A stretch of 64,000 nucleotides of DNA from Robertkochia sediminum (lineage in GTDB: Bacteria > Bacteroidota > Bacteroidia > Flavobacteriales > Flavobacteriaceae), in contig NZ_JADMKT010000078.1 in assembly GCF_016786255.1 (NCBI RefSeq), forward strand, positions 124,001-188,000, in the 5' to 3' direction. Positions 46,355 through 55,641 of the stretch are shown here, piece after piece. The notes beneath the pieces are model-generated. The model was not told where the DNA came from, ran no database searches, and saw only the letters and a program-made list of their open reading frames with translations. Position numbers and translations under genes: made by a program. The number at the start of each line of letters is the position of its first letter. The first letter of the stretch is position 1.

Positions 46355-47626
46355 ATGATCGACAACGAAAACCTGCCCAAGGTCTTTAGTTTAATAAAAA
46401 ATCTATTACTCGAACAGGGCTATTCTGAAACCCTGGCCAAGCAGGTCAACCTCGGAATAAACCTCGTGCTGGCGTTGGTTATGCTCATTGTGCTTGACCG
46501 GTTACTGCGAAAACTTATCATTACCGGATTCAAAAGGTTCTCTGATAAGACCAACACGACCTTCGATGATTTCCTCGCAACCAGTAATTTCCCGAAATAC
46601 ACGGCCCATATTATTCCTTTCGTCATTTTTGAAAGGATGATCCCTTCTTTATTTCACGATTTCCCCTTTTGGGAAGATCTTTTTTTGAAAGCAACAGACA
46701 TCTATCTCATCCTGCTTATTGTCTGGATCATACGCAGTGTGATCAAGTCGACCAAGGAATACCTTAAAACCAAGGAGTATTTTAAGGATAAACCCCTTGA
46801 CTCATACAGCCAGATCGTGATCATCTTCTTATGGGCCTTTGCCGCACTGGTGATCTTTTCGCAGGTCATGAATCAGGATATTTTTCAGTTCCTGGCCACG
46901 TTGGGAGCAGCATCGGCCATTATCCTGCTCGTATTCAAAGACACCATTCTCGGATTTGTAGCGAGCATACAGGTATCTGTAAACGATATGGTGCGTATTG
47001 GCGACTGGATCACTATTGAGAAATTCGGAGCCGACGGTGATGTGATCGAGATCAATCTCACCACGGTAAAAGTGCGCAACTTTGACCATACCATTACTAC
47101 CATCCCTACCTATTCCCTTATTTCTGATTCGTTCAAAAACTGGAGAGGCATGACTCAAAGTGGTGGCCGCAGGATCAAACGCTCTGTTTTTATCGCTTCA
47201 TCAAGTGTTCGCTTTCTTTCGGAAGAAGAGATCGAGCATATTTTGAGGATCCAGCTTATAGCTCCTTATGTAAAGAAAAGGCAAAGCGATATCAACCGTT
47301 TCAACACCGATCGAAGTGCAGACAAGTCACTGGCCATAAACGGGAGAAACCAAACCAACCTTGGCATCTTTCGTAAATATTGTGACCATTACCTGGAAAA
47401 CCATCCGGCGGTCAATAAAGACCTCATGATCATGACAAGGATCCTGCAGCCTACTGCTCAGGGCATTCCATTGGAGATCTATGCCTTTTCGGCCGATAAA
47501 GTTTGGCAGAACTACGAACGCATACAAGCCGATATCATGGAACACCTCATTGCAGCTGTACACTACTTCAAGCTCGAGCTACACGAACAACCTACCGGCA
47601 AGGATGTAAAATGGCTAAAAAGCTGA
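46355..47626 (+). CDS. MscS-like mechanosensitive channel
   Basis: A 423-residue membrane protein. After four or five predicted N-terminal helices, the pore helix region FLATLGAASAIILLVFKDTILGFVASIQVSVNDMVRIGDWITIEKFGADGDVIEI is the MscS core. The YEND-like beta domain follows (DVIEINLTTVKVRNFDHTITTIPTYSLISDSFKNW). The long cytoplasmic C-terminal part (residues ~250-423) is larger than in E. coli MscS. It should open under membrane tension and release solutes. It follows the PBP gene by 62 bp and may be co-expressed with it. Confidence 0.92.
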   Translation: MIDNENLPKVFSLIKNLLLEQGYSETLAKQVNLGINLVLALVMLIVLDRLLRKLIITGFKRFSDKTNTTFDDFLATSNFPKYTAHIIPFVIFERMIPSLFHDFPFWEDLFLKATDIYLILLIVWIIRSVIKSTKEYLKTKEYFKDKPLDSYSQIVIIFLWAFAALVIFSQVMNQDIFQFLATLGAASAIILLVFKDTILGFVASIQVSVNDMVRIGDWITIEKFGADGDVIEINLTTVKVRNFDHTITTIPTYSLISDSFKNWRGMTQSGGRRIKRSVFIASSSVRFLSEEEIEHILRIQLIAPYVKKRQSDINRFNTDRSADKSLAINGRNQTNLGIFRKYCDHYLENHPAVNKDLMIMTRILQPTAQGIPLEIYAFSADKVWQNYERIQADIMEHLIAAVHYFKLELHEQPTGKDVKWLKS

Positions 47627-47686
47627 TTTTTAGCTATTTATTAAGATGTTTTAACCTGATAATCGCGTATTTTTTGGAAAAAAGCT

Positions 47687-47908
47687 ATGCGATCAACAGC
47701 TATTATTCTGGTTTACGCCGTAAGTATCTTTCTGGTATTCTTTGTCGCCCTCACACAAATGGACGTTCGCTTCGACCTCGTGTTCTACGCCATGGTCCTG
47801 GGACAGTTTCTTGTAGGGGTTATGGTCTATATGGTACTTAAAGACAATTACAAAACCGATAAAACCTTTGACCATTGGTATGAGGATCATCCCAATGAAA
47901 TAGAGTAA
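47687..47908 (+). CDS. Small membrane protein, unknown
   Basis: A 73-residue protein with two predicted membrane helices (residues ~5-24 and 31-50) and an acidic, polar C-terminal tail (KDNYKTDKTFDHWYEDHPNEIE). The frame is intact, follows the MscS-like gene by 60 bp and has a plausible start. No family is recognised. The conserved-looking DHWYEDHP tail argues for a real gene. Confidence 0.7.
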   Translation: MRSTAIILVYAVSIFLVFFVALTQMDVRFDLVFYAMVLGQFLVGVMVYMVLKDNYKTDKTFDHWYEDHPNEIE

Positions 47909-48042
47909 AATTTTTTGAACTCTTTCACATTTACATTTCTATTTCTAAGGGATTCGTTAAAACTTCTGTAAAGTAATCTTAAGGCTTACGATTTTACAAC
48001 CAGGTAGTTATAAATTCATGGTGACCAATAAATACATCAATT

Positions 48043-48234
48043 ATGAAATCGCTTGTCTACCTTTTACTTATGTTGCTTACCGCAGCCATAAGTGACGATC
48101 CTGAAAACGAAAAATTCGAGGATAAATCATCAAAATGTCTTAAAGCCCGTACTTCATGTACCGTTAAAACCGTATGCACTTACAACCTTGAACAGCGTGC
48201 AAGGGTATGCACCAAACCTGAGGGAGTATCTTAA
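48043..48234 (+). CDS. Possible small secreted cysteine-containing protein
   Basis: A 63-residue frame with a short N-terminal hydrophobic segment (residues 4-17, possible signal peptide) and four cysteines (CLKARTSCTVKTVC ... RVC). An A-rich leader precedes the ATG, but no strong ribosome-binding site is seen. It sits in a ~340-bp gap between the small membrane protein and the convergent aldehyde dehydrogenase. It could be a real secreted peptide or a chance frame; I give it moderate weight. Confidence 0.45.
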   Translation: MKSLVYLLLMLLTAAISDDPENEKFEDKSSKCLKARTSCTVKTVCTYNLEQRARVCTKPEGVS

Positions 48235-48251
48235 TAAGTTACTTAAAGCAA

Positions 48252-49604
48252 TTATTGAATATACACGGTCTTTTTATTGACAAAAGCCAGGATACCCTCC
48301 TGCCCTAACTCCCTGCCATAACCGGAGTTCTTTATGCCTCCAAAAGGCAATCGAGGGTCTGACTTTACCATCTCATTGATAAACACCGCCCCTTCTTTAA
48401 AGTCATGGATCACAGGTGTGATACGCTCAGGGTACGCTGTAAAAAGACTTACCCCCAGACCAAATCCAGTATGGTTCGAAAGCGTTACCGCTTCTTCAAG
48501 ACTACTAAATGTTGAAACAGTTACCAGTGGTCCAAAGGTTTCCTCCCGCATTAGCGGGTTCATCGGATCCTGAGTGCGTACTACCGTAGGCTCAAAATAA
48601 GCTCCTTTTCGAGATCCGCCGATCAGCACCTGAGCTCCGGCACCTATAGCACGTTCCAGTTGATCTTCCAATTCTTTAGCAAGATCCTCCCTGGCCATTA
48701 CACCAATATAGCTCTCCTCATTTTTCGGATCTCCTGAACAGAGAAGATTAACTTCTTCGAGAAAGCGGGTGATAAAGCTATCGGCTATCTTCTCATGCAA
48801 GAGTATGCGCTTGGCTGCGATACAACTTTGTCCTGTATTCTGATACCGGGCTTGAACTGCTGTGGTCACCGCCTTGTCGAGATCGGCATCATCCAGTACG
48901 ATAAAGGCATTACTCCCCCCCAGTTCCAGTAAGGATGTTTTGATCTCTCGTCCGGCTATTTCTGCCACGGCACTACCCGCCTTTTCACTACCGGTCAAAC
49001 TTACTCCTCTCACAAAATCGTGACTTAGTATGTATGCTACGAGATCGCTCTTTATAGGTAATTGCTGAAATACGCTATCAGGGAATCCGCAATCGCGAAA
49101 GATCTGTTCAATAGCTGTGGCGCAACCCATCACATTAGAAGCGTGCTTCAAAAGAGCGGTATTACCACTTATCAAGGTCGGAACAAGGAAACGGAAAACC
49201 TGCCAAAAAGGATAGTTCCATGGCATAACTCCCAAAATAACCCCTAAAGGTTCGTAGCTCACATAGCTTCGGGAAGCATCGGTTTCTATCACCTTGTCTT
49301 TCAAATAAGCCTTAGCATGATCTGCGTAATGATCACAAAGCCACGCACATTTCTCTACCTCTGCCTCTGCCTGTTTCACCGGCTTCCCCATTTCCCTGCT
49401 CATGAGCAATGCAAAGGTTCGTTTGTGCTGTTTAAGGTGTACGCTTACTTTATGAAAGTATTGGCAACGTTCTGCCACAGGCAGCTTTCTCCAGGTGTTA
49501 AACTGTCGGTTTCCGCGAGTAATAGCAGCAGCAACACCTTCTTTGGACATTTCCTGATAAGTGGCAATCACTTTACCTGTGTATGGATCAATACTCTCGA
49601 TCAT
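48252..49604 (-). CDS. NAD(P)-dependent aldehyde dehydrogenase (succinate-semialdehyde dehydrogenase-like)
   Basis: A 450-residue ALDH-superfamily enzyme. The N-terminal cofactor domain has [31 protein letters not shown] and the nucleotide-loop [13 protein letters not shown]. The active-site motif [20 protein letters not shown] holds the catalytic Glu, and [15 protein letters not shown] holds the catalytic Cys. The C-terminus has [13 protein letters not shown] and [15 protein letters not shown]. It oxidises an aldehyde to the acid; the overall pattern is closest to succinate-semialdehyde dehydrogenases, but the substrate is an inference. It is divergent from the next gene. Confidence 0.92.
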   Translation of the reverse strand: MIESIDPYTGKVIATYQEMSKEGVAAAITRGNRQFNTWRKLPVAERCQYFHKVSVHLKQHKRTFALLMSREMGKPVKQAEAEVEKCAWLCDHYADHAKAYLKDKVIETDASRSYVSYEPLGVILGVMPWNYPFWQVFRFLVPTLISGNTALLKHASNVMGCATAIEQIFRDCGFPDSVFQQLPIKSDLVAYILSHDFVRGVSLTGSEKAGSAVAEIAGREIKTSLLELGGSNAFIVLDDADLDKAVTTAVQARYQNTGQSCIAAKRILLHEKIADSFITRFLEEVNLLCSGDPKNEESYIGVMAREDLAKELEDQLERAIGAGAQVLIGGSRKGAYFEPTVVRTQDPMNPLMREETFGPLVTVSTFSSLEEAVTLSNHTGFGLGVSLFTAYPERITPVIHDFKEGAVFINEMVKSDPRLPFGGIKNSGYGRELGQEGILAFVNKKTVYIQ

Positions 49605-49737
49605 GCTTTCTGGTTCTAATTAAATGTGCTCCTCAAGTTAAGAAATGTTTCATTGTTCATAACTGCGTTAAAAACCTTAACGCAACCTTAAATATATGCC
49701 TTAACGAATTCGCTATCTTTAAGAAAACTACTTCATT

Positions 49738-50145
49738 ATGGCTACACGTAAAGAGCTTCTGCTCCAACTCCGACCCCAACTCCCAAATGCAGTGATCACC
49801 GAAAACATGAGCAAGGATGAACGTTTTCAAAACGCCACCCTGCGCCCGGTTTTAAAACTACAGACCGATCTTTTGATGGAAGCCTTTCGAAATTACGTAA
49901 GGAAACATAAGGGTACATATTACAATCTCAATCTTCAGCAAAAGATGAGGTATATCGAAAATGCCATTCAGAGAGATATTAAGTTCAGAAATTCGCTTAA
50001 AGGGATGATCATAGGTCAATTCACCCTGGAGGAATACCATACCTATACCAGCAATTCGTCTGCATTGAACAAGCGAATGATGAAAATGGTCATTGAACGT
50101 ATTAAAGACCACTCTCAACTTCTTGAATCGGAGACTGTTGCATGA
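49738..50145 (+). CDS. Conserved protein of unknown function
   Basis: A 135-residue helical protein (RKELLLQLRPQLPNAVITENMSKDERFQNATLRPVLKLQTDLLMEAFRNYV ... FRNSLKGMIIGQFTLEEYHTYTSN). I recognise it as a pattern conserved in flavobacteria, and I recall from memory that databases sometimes label such proteins 'glyoxalase', but no glyoxalase metal site is visible, so I do not use that name. It precedes the GreA/B-like gene by 56 bp on the same strand, suggesting a shared transcript. Confidence 0.75.
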   Translation: MATRKELLLQLRPQLPNAVITENMSKDERFQNATLRPVLKLQTDLLMEAFRNYVRKHKGTYYNLNLQQKMRYIENAIQRDIKFRNSLKGMIIGQFTLEEYHTYTSNSSALNKRMMKMVIERIKDHSQLLESETVA

Positions 50146-50201
50146 TTTTTAGTACTTTTACGGTAGCCTGAAGGCAAAACATCAAGCAATGCAGAACGAA
50201 T

Positions 50202-50648
50202 ATGTTAAAAGAAGAGATCTACCGTAAATGTCAGGAACTGCTCAATTCCCGCATAGAGAAATACCGCAATGAGATCGCCATGTTAAAAGAATCTCTGGAG
50301 AACGAAGACCATCACAGTGAAGGTGGCGAAGACAGTTCTTCAGACTCCAGTGTAGATGAACACTACACACAGACCATGCGCTATCTCGATGAGGCGATCA
50401 ACTTAAAGGAACAGCTAAAACACGTCGATATTTTTCAGGACCCCGCAACGGTGAAACTGGGAAGCCTCGTTCACACCAACAGAGGCATCTTTTTTCTAAG
50501 CGTTCCTCTGGGAGCTGTGAATGCAGACGGGAAAACGATCATTGCCATATCACGTGAGGCACCGGTATCTCAGCTTCTCATAGGCAAAGCAAAGCATGAC
50601 ACGATCAATTTCAACGGTAATCTCTATACGGTAGAAGCTATCGAATAG
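50202..50648 (+). CDS. GreA/GreB-like transcription elongation factor-related protein
   Basis: A 148-residue protein with the two-part shape of Gre factors. An N-terminal helical coiled-coil segment (YRKCQELLNSRIEKYRNEIAMLKESLENE) is followed by a C-terminal FKBP-like GreA/GreB domain (VKLGSLVHTNRGIFFLSVPLGAVNADGKTIIAISREAPVSQLLIGKAKHDTINFNG). The coiled coil is shorter than in GreA, and the acidic loop has EDHHSEGGEDSSSD. It could modulate RNA polymerase backtracking or compete with GreA. Its stop codon directly abuts the stop of the convergent DUF2461 gene. Confidence 0.8.
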   Translation: MLKEEIYRKCQELLNSRIEKYRNEIAMLKESLENEDHHSEGGEDSSSDSSVDEHYTQTMRYLDEAINLKEQLKHVDIFQDPATVKLGSLVHTNRGIFFLSVPLGAVNADGKTIIAISREAPVSQLLIGKAKHDTINFNGNLYTVEAIE

Positions 50649-51329
50649 TTATTCCAATAGGGATACACCGTTAAGATCGGTGGTAAGCACTTCACTCATG
50701 TAATCGAACCACTCGCGAACGGCTCTGAAACTCTTATCCACTTCCCCGGAAAAGGATGCCGAGGTCACCTGCTTATCGGTAAACTTCTTAACCAGGATAA
50801 ATTGCTTTTTACGAATGAGGTCTATCGCCTCATGGTCCCTGTCAAATCCTTTTGGTGCTGTTTTCAGTTCTTCTCCTTCCAAACCGTTGAACACCTCGGT
50901 AAATGCTTCTGATGCAAGAAACTTTCTCATAGGAGCATCGTCTATTTCAAATTCTTTTCTGATCCTGAAGAGATCTTCTTTAGAAGGCCCCCAAAATCCG
51001 GCAGCCAGGAAGCTGTTTCCCGGTTCAATATGCAGGTAATATCCACCCCTGTTCTTTGGTTTTGTCCGCTGGAATGAGGCAGAAAAGTGAGTTTTATAAG
51101 GTGTCTTGTTCTTGGAGAATCGAACATCCCGATAAATCCTGAATACCTTGAACGCGTCTAATTCATCATGGGCGTTCATAAGATGAAAGATATGCTCAAA
51201 AAAGGTCTTGGCTATGGCTTGTTCTCCCTTGAACTGTTTTTTATGATCTTCGAACCAGGTGCGGTCATTATTATTTTTTAAGGCTGCTAAAAAATCCAGA
51301 ATTGAGGGTTTTACCCTTGGTGTCTCCAT
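50649..51329 (-). CDS. DUF2461-domain protein
   Basis: A 226-residue protein of the DUF2461 family. It is recognised by ILDFLAALKNNNDRTWFEDHKKQF at the start, FRIYRDVRFSKNKTPYKTHFSASFQR in the middle, and GGYYLHIEPGNSFLAAGFWGPSKE near residue 100. The function is unknown. The start at 51329 is chosen because it begins 7 residues before the conserved ILDFLAAL. Its stop codon abuts the GreA/B-like gene, so the two are convergent with no spacer. It is divergent from cysE. Confidence 0.88.
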   Translation of the reverse strand: METPRVKPSILDFLAALKNNNDRTWFEDHKKQFKGEQAIAKTFFEHIFHLMNAHDELDAFKVFRIYRDVRFSKNKTPYKTHFSASFQRTKPKNRGGYYLHIEPGNSFLAAGFWGPSKEDLFRIRKEFEIDDAPMRKFLASEAFTEVFNGLEGEELKTAPKGFDRDHEAIDLIRKKQFILVKKFTDKQVTSASFSGEVDKSFRAVREWFDYMSEVLTTDLNGVSLLE

Positions 51330-51395
51330 AACTTCTATTTTGATCAGATCGACTAAAGTTAGCACAATTTTAGGGTTAAGACCTTACAGATTGCG

Positions 51396-51403
51396 TAAAT
51401 TTG
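51396..51403 (+). promoter_or_regulatory. -7 box (TAAATTTG) of cysE
   Basis: The TAnnTTTG match lies 18 bp before the ATG at 51422, after AGGAA. It rules against a start at the TTG inside this box (51401). Confidence 0.6.
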
Positions 51404-51421
51404 AAAGGCTATATACAGGAA

Positions 51422-52213
51422 ATGATGAGAAAAGAACTGGTAAAGAAAATCGAAGCACACAAGATCATTCCCCATCTTAAATTACGGTTAAAAGAGCGGG
51501 CAGAACTTTTTACAAAAGACCTGTTCTACACGCTTTTTGACATGGAAACCGATGTGGCTTCTTATATGAGCGAGCTTGGTGAGATCTTTTCAGAATTGGT
51601 CGAAATGGCCTGCTGGGAGCCGGACAAACCATGTGTGGAGATCTGGGATGACTACATCGAAAAACTACCCCATATTCTCGAAGTACTCCACCACGATGCC
51701 AAAGCCATTCACGACTGTGATCCCGCCGCCCGGTCGGTAGAACAGGTATACCTGTCCTACCCGGGATTTTACGCCATTGCCGTATACCGGTTGGCTCATG
51801 AATTGCATAAGATCGGATTTCCACTAGTTCCGCGACTTATGACAGAATACGCTCACCGGGTTACGGGTGTCGATATTCATCCCGGAGCCCATATTGGGCC
51901 GTCCTTTTTTATTGACCATGCCACAGGAGTGGTTATTGGAGAAACCAGTATTATTAAAAACAATGTGCGTATTTATCAGGGGGTAACCCTTGGAGCCCTG
52001 TACGTAGCGAAAAATCTCGAAGATGTCAAAAGGCACCCCACCATAGAAGAAGGCGTTACCATATATGCCAACGCCACCATTTTGGGAGGCGATACCGTGA
52101 TCGGATCGCATAGCATCATTGGCGGTAATGTCTGGTTAACGGCCTCGATACCTCCAAATTCGATCGTAACACATACCCCTGAGATCAAAATAAAAACTGC
52201 AAATGAAAAGTAG
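51422..52213 (+). CDS. cysE: Serine O-acetyltransferase
   Basis: CysE acetylates L-serine with acetyl-CoA, the first step of cysteine synthesis. Residues ~1-140 form the helical domain (MRKELVKKIEAHKIIPHLKLRLKERAELF). Residues ~150-263 form the left-handed beta-helix of hexapeptide repeats with the conserved TGVDIHPGAHIGPSFFIDHATGVVIGETSIIKNNVRIYQGVTLGA. The catalytic His and Asp are in IDHATG and the preceding HPGA. The start at 51422 follows AGGAA and a -7 box. The next gene, cysM, overlaps its 3' end by 11 bp, so the two are coupled. Confidence 0.94.
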   Translation: MMRKELVKKIEAHKIIPHLKLRLKERAELFTKDLFYTLFDMETDVASYMSELGEIFSELVEMACWEPDKPCVEIWDDYIEKLPHILEVLHHDAKAIHDCDPAARSVEQVYLSYPGFYAIAVYRLAHELHKIGFPLVPRLMTEYAHRVTGVDIHPGAHIGPSFFIDHATGVVIGETSIIKNNVRIYQGVTLGALYVAKNLEDVKRHPTIEEGVTIYANATILGGDTVIGSHSIIGGNVWLTASIPPNSIVTHTPEIKIKTANEK

Positions 52214-53090
52214 ATCCATTCTCGATCAGATCGGAAATACCCCCCTGGTGCGTTCCAATGCTTTAGTAACCAAACCCGGAATAGAGCTCTGGTTCAAACT
52301 GGAAGGACACAACCCCGGAGGTAGTGTAAAAGACCGCCCGGCCTACAATATGATCAAAAGTGCCCTCGATCGCGGGGATATAGATGAAAGCTCTAAACTT
52401 ATTGAAGCGACCAGTGGTAACACCGGGATCGCCCTGGCCATGTGCGCAGGATTGTTTGGACTGGACCTGGAATTGGTGATGCCCGAAAACTCGACCGAAG
52501 AGCGCATTCTTACTATGAGGGCTTTCGGTGCCAAGCTCACCCTTACCCCGGCAGATATGGGAATAGAAGGCAGCAGGGATTACGCTGAAAACAAGGTTAA
52601 GAATGAAGGGTATATCATGCTCAACCAGTTCGGGAATAACGATAACTGGAAGGCTCATTACAAGACCACAGGTCCTGAGATCTGGGAAGATACATCAGGT
52701 AAGGTCACCCACTTTGTTTCTTCTATGGGTACCACGGGAACCATTATGGGTACGTCGACCTATTTAAAAGAAAAAGATCACCGCATAGAGATCGTCGGAG
52801 TTCAACCTACCGATAATTCCCGGATACCGGGGATACGTAAATGGCCCAAGGAATACCTGCCCGCTATCTTCGATAAAAGTAAGGTCGATCGCATCATAGA
52901 GGTGAGTGAAGCGGAAGCGGAAGCCATGGCCCGACGTCTGGCCAAAGAAGAGGGAGTTTTTTCCGGTATGAGCAGCGGAGGTGCCGTTACAGCGGCATTA
53001 AAACTTATAGAAACCCTTGACAAGGGCGTTATGGTGGTCATTATTTGTGATCGGGGAGATCGCTATCTGTCTTCCGACCTTTTCCGGTAA
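52203..53090 (+). CDS. cysM: Cysteine synthase (O-acetylserine sulfhydrylase, CysM/CysK type)
   Basis: A PLP-dependent enzyme that forms cysteine from O-acetylserine and sulfide. The 295-residue protein has LDQIGNTPLVRSNAL, the PLP-Lys motif GHNPGGSVKDRPAYNM near residue 42, the substrate loop EATSGNTGIALAM near residue 67, and the C-terminal GVFSGMSSGGAVTAALKL. The KDRPA motif and length are closest to the CysM type. Overlap with cysE by 11 bp makes this a compact cysteine-synthesis operon. It is convergent with corA (5-bp gap). Confidence 0.93.
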   Translation: MKSRSILDQIGNTPLVRSNALVTKPGIELWFKLEGHNPGGSVKDRPAYNMIKSALDRGDIDESSKLIEATSGNTGIALAMCAGLFGLDLELVMPENSTEERILTMRAFGAKLTLTPADMGIEGSRDYAENKVKNEGYIMLNQFGNNDNWKAHYKTTGPEIWEDTSGKVTHFVSSMGTTGTIMGTSTYLKEKDHRIEIVGVQPTDNSRIPGIRKWPKEYLPAIFDKSKVDRIIEVSEAEAEAMARRLAKEEGVFSGMSSGGAVTAALKLIETLDKGVMVVIICDRGDRYLSSDLFR

Positions 53091-53095
53091 ACCGA

Positions 53096-54187
53096 TTAGA
53101 GCCACCTCTTCTTCCTGAAGTATATGAGCATGCCTACCACCAAAACACCCATTACGGTCAATACCAAAGGGTATCCCAGCGGATGTTGAAGCTCCGGCAT
53201 GTATGTAAAGTTCATCCCGTATATGCCCGCTATAAAGGTCAGAGGAATAAAAATACTGGCCATAATGGTTAATACCTTCATGACCTCGTTCATTTTATTG
53301 CTCATGCTACTCATGTACATTTCCATAAGGCTCATGGTCATTTCCCTGTAAAGGTCTATACTATCTTGTATCTGATTACAATGATCCTGAATATCTCTTA
53401 AAAATGGCTTGGTTTCATCTTTAATAAGCGGATGCTCTAAATTGATGAGCTGACTGATGAGCTCTTTTACGGGGCGGATGTTCTTTCTCAATTCAAGAAC
53501 CTCCTTTTTTAAGGCCTGGATCTCGTGAACAGTTTCGGGTTTCGGGTGGTTATAGACCTTTTCTTCAAGGTCTTCGACCTTGTTTCCAAGGTGTTCTATA
53601 ACCAAGAAATACTCATCTACAACAGCATCGAGAAGGGCAAACAGCAAATAATCGGCACTGCGCTGCCTTATGCGGCCGTAAGCATTCCTGAGTCGAACTC
53701 TCACCCCATCAAAAACATCCTTTTCCACTTCCTGAAAAAGCAAAACCTCGCTTTCAAGAAGTACAAGAGCCACATGTTCAACGTTGATATTTCCCGATGG
53801 GTCCAGATAGATCATTTTTATGACCACAAAAAGGTAATTATCAAAATGATCGACCTTAGGACGTTGATCGGTATTTACAATATCCTCCAGGGTAAGAGGG
53901 TTCAAACCGAACGATCGTCCCATGGCTTCTACCTGTTTGGTTTCAAAAAGACCCTTAACGTTATACCAGCGCACCCCATTTGGGATCCCCTTTTCAGGAG
54001 GCATAACGAATTTTTCTTCAGTAACCTTTTCAGAATATTCACCTTCACTATAATAGGTCAGGGTAACCTGAAATTTGCCCTCTTTGCGTTTTCCCAGGTA
54101 AATAACCGATCCCGGTGCCTGCCCAATCTTAGAGTGACGCCTGAAGGGCCTCCGCAAGGTTTCTGTTATGCCGTTTATTTTTCTCAA
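53096..54187 (-). CDS. corA: CorA-family magnesium/cobalt transporter
   Basis: A 363-residue pentameric Mg2+ channel of the CorA family. The N-terminal ~280 residues form the cytoplasmic funnel (GVRWYNVKGLFETKQVEAMGRSFGLNPLTLEDIVNTDQRPKVDHFDNYLFVV). The C-terminal two helices carry the diagnostic GMN selectivity motif in FIAGIYGMNFTYMPEL, followed by PLGYPLVLTVMGVLVVGMLIYFRKKRW. It lies downstream of the his operon on the same strand, 55 bp after hisIE; a shared transcript is possible. It is convergent with cysM. Confidence 0.95.
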   Translation of the reverse strand: MRKINGITETLRRPFRRHSKIGQAPGSVIYLGKRKEGKFQVTLTYYSEGEYSEKVTEEKFVMPPEKGIPNGVRWYNVKGLFETKQVEAMGRSFGLNPLTLEDIVNTDQRPKVDHFDNYLFVVIKMIYLDPSGNINVEHVALVLLESEVLLFQEVEKDVFDGVRVRLRNAYGRIRQRSADYLLFALLDAVVDEYFLVIEHLGNKVEDLEEKVYNHPKPETVHEIQALKKEVLELRKNIRPVKELISQLINLEHPLIKDETKPFLRDIQDHCNQIQDSIDLYREMTMSLMEMYMSSMSNKMNEVMKVLTIMASIFIPLTFIAGIYGMNFTYMPELQHPLGYPLVLTVMGVLVVGMLIYFRKKRWL

Positions 54188-54219
54188 TACTTCAGTGTTT
54201 AATAATCAATTTACGTATT

Positions 54220-54263
54220 CTTAAGGAAAGCAGATCATCCTTTCATGAATGTCTTTCCTTAAG
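54220..54263 (-). terminator. Inverted repeat at the end of the his operon
   Basis: A perfect 11-bp inverted repeat (54220-54230 with 54253-54263, CTTAAGGAAAG) spans the hisIE stop codon, with a 22-nt loop. No T-run follows on the minus strand, so it could be a weak terminator or an mRNA-end stabiliser before corA. Confidence 0.45.
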
Positions 54264-54839
54264 AACTTTACTGATATCAGACAGGGTATACCCTTTAGCC
54301 TGAAGCAAGATCAAGTAATGAAACAATAGATCGGCAGATTCGTTCAGAAACAACTCCTCGTTATCATCCTTGGCTTCGATCACGGTTTCTACCGCCTCCT
54401 CTCCCACTTTCTGGGCGATCTTATTAATGCCTTTTTCAAACAGACTGGTGACATAACTTCCTTCGGGGCGTTCGGTTCTGCGTTGGGCAATAACGGCTTC
54501 CAGTTCACTTAAAAATCCGAACTGCTCCGTGTTCGCATCACCCCAACACGTATCGGTACCGGTATGGCAAACCGGGCCAGCAGGCTTTGCTTGTACTAAA
54601 AGGGTGTCGCGATCGCAATCCAGTTCCATATGGACAACATCGAGGAAATTGCCGCTCTCTTCGCCTTTAACCCACAGTCGCCCCTTGGATCGGCTAAAGA
54701 AACATACCCTGCCATTTTTTTTAGTGGCTTCAAATGCTTCATTGTTCATATAGCCCAACATAAGGACTTTCATGGTGGCATTGTCCTGAACGATCGCAGG
54801 GATCAATCCGTCTTTACTCTTTGAAAAATCTGGTGACAT
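54243..54839 (-). CDS. hisIE: Bifunctional phosphoribosyl-AMP cyclohydrolase / phosphoribosyl-ATP pyrophosphatase
   Basis: HisIE carries out steps 2 and 3 of histidine biosynthesis. The N-terminal HisI domain (residues ~1-105) has MLGYMNNEAFEATKKNGRVCFFSRSKGRLWVKGEESGN and the zinc-site CDRDTLLVQAKPAGPVCHTGTDTCW. The C-terminal HisE domain (residues ~110-198) has SYVTSLFEKGINKIAQKVGEEAVETVIEAKDDNEELFLNESADLLFHYLILLQAKG. It is the last his gene, 13 bp after hisF. An inverted repeat spans its stop codon. Confidence 0.97.
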   Translation of the reverse strand: MSPDFSKSKDGLIPAIVQDNATMKVLMLGYMNNEAFEATKKNGRVCFFSRSKGRLWVKGEESGNFLDVVHMELDCDRDTLLVQAKPAGPVCHTGTDTCWGDANTEQFGFLSELEAVIAQRRTERPEGSYVTSLFEKGINKIAQKVGEEAVETVIEAKDDNEELFLNESADLLFHYLILLQAKGYTLSDISKVLKERHS

Positions 54840-54852
54840 ACTCCTATTTATT

Positions 54853-55608
54853 TTAAATTCTTACGGGAATCTCTTGTTGGTCAAGGTAGGCTTTTAATTC
54901 CGGGATCGGGATCTCCCCATAATGAAAAACACTGGCTGCAAGAGCAGCATCGGCCTTACCTTGAATGAACGTATCTTTAAAGTGTTCGGCTTTTCCGGCA
55001 CCACCGGAGGCAATTACGGGTATATGAAGCATGGTCGATAATTTGGCCAGGGCCTCATTGGCGAATCCGTTCTTGGTGCCATCGTGGTCCATGGAAGTAA
55101 AAAGGATCTCCCCGGCTCCGCGTTCCTGCACTTCATATGCCCATTCGAACAGATCTACCGAGGTCGGAACCTTACCTCCTACCAGGTGCACCAACCATTG
55201 GTCTTCCACCTGCTTGGCATCAATGGCCACCACCACGCATTGGGATCCAAACCGCTTGGCCAGTTCATTTATGAGTTCCGGGCGCCTTACAGCTGCAGAA
55301 TTCACTGCGATCTTATCGGCACCTGCGCGCAATAATACCGCCACGTCGTCAACGCTGGATATACCCCCTCCTACCGTAAAGGGGATATTGACCTTCTCAG
55401 CGACGTGATATACGAGATCGGCCAGGGTACGACGTTTCTCCTCGGTGGCCGAAATGTCTAGAAAAACCAACTCATCGGCGCCTTCAAGGGCATAGCGCTC
55501 TGCTAATTCCACAGGGTCTCCTGCATCGGCAAGAGCTACAAAGTTAACCCCCTTAACAGTACGTCCGTCTTTGATATCCAAACAAGGAATAATTCTTTTT
55601 GTAAGCAT
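54853..55608 (-). CDS. hisF: Imidazole glycerol phosphate synthase, cyclase subunit
   Basis: HisF combines ammonia from HisH with PRFAR to form imidazole-glycerol phosphate and AICAR. The 251-residue beta/alpha barrel starts with [36 protein letters not shown], with the first catalytic Asp in CLDIKDG. The second phosphate-site region reads GGISSVDDV and [15 protein letters not shown]. The true start is the ATG at 55608 rather than the one at 55614. It is 58 bp downstream of hisA, with a hairpin between. Confidence 0.97.
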   Translation of the reverse strand: MLTKRIIPCLDIKDGRTVKGVNFVALADAGDPVELAERYALEGADELVFLDISATEEKRRTLADLVYHVAEKVNIPFTVGGGISSVDDVAVLLRAGADKIAVNSAAVRRPELINELAKRFGSQCVVVAIDAKQVEDQWLVHLVGGKVPTSVDLFEWAYEVQERGAGEILFTSMDHDGTKNGFANEALAKLSTMLHIPVIASGGAGKAEHFKDTFIQGKADAALAASVFHYGEIPIPELKAYLDQQEIPVRI

Positions 55609-55641
55609 GATCACGCTTTTAGTTCTTTTCTGATTTTCATG

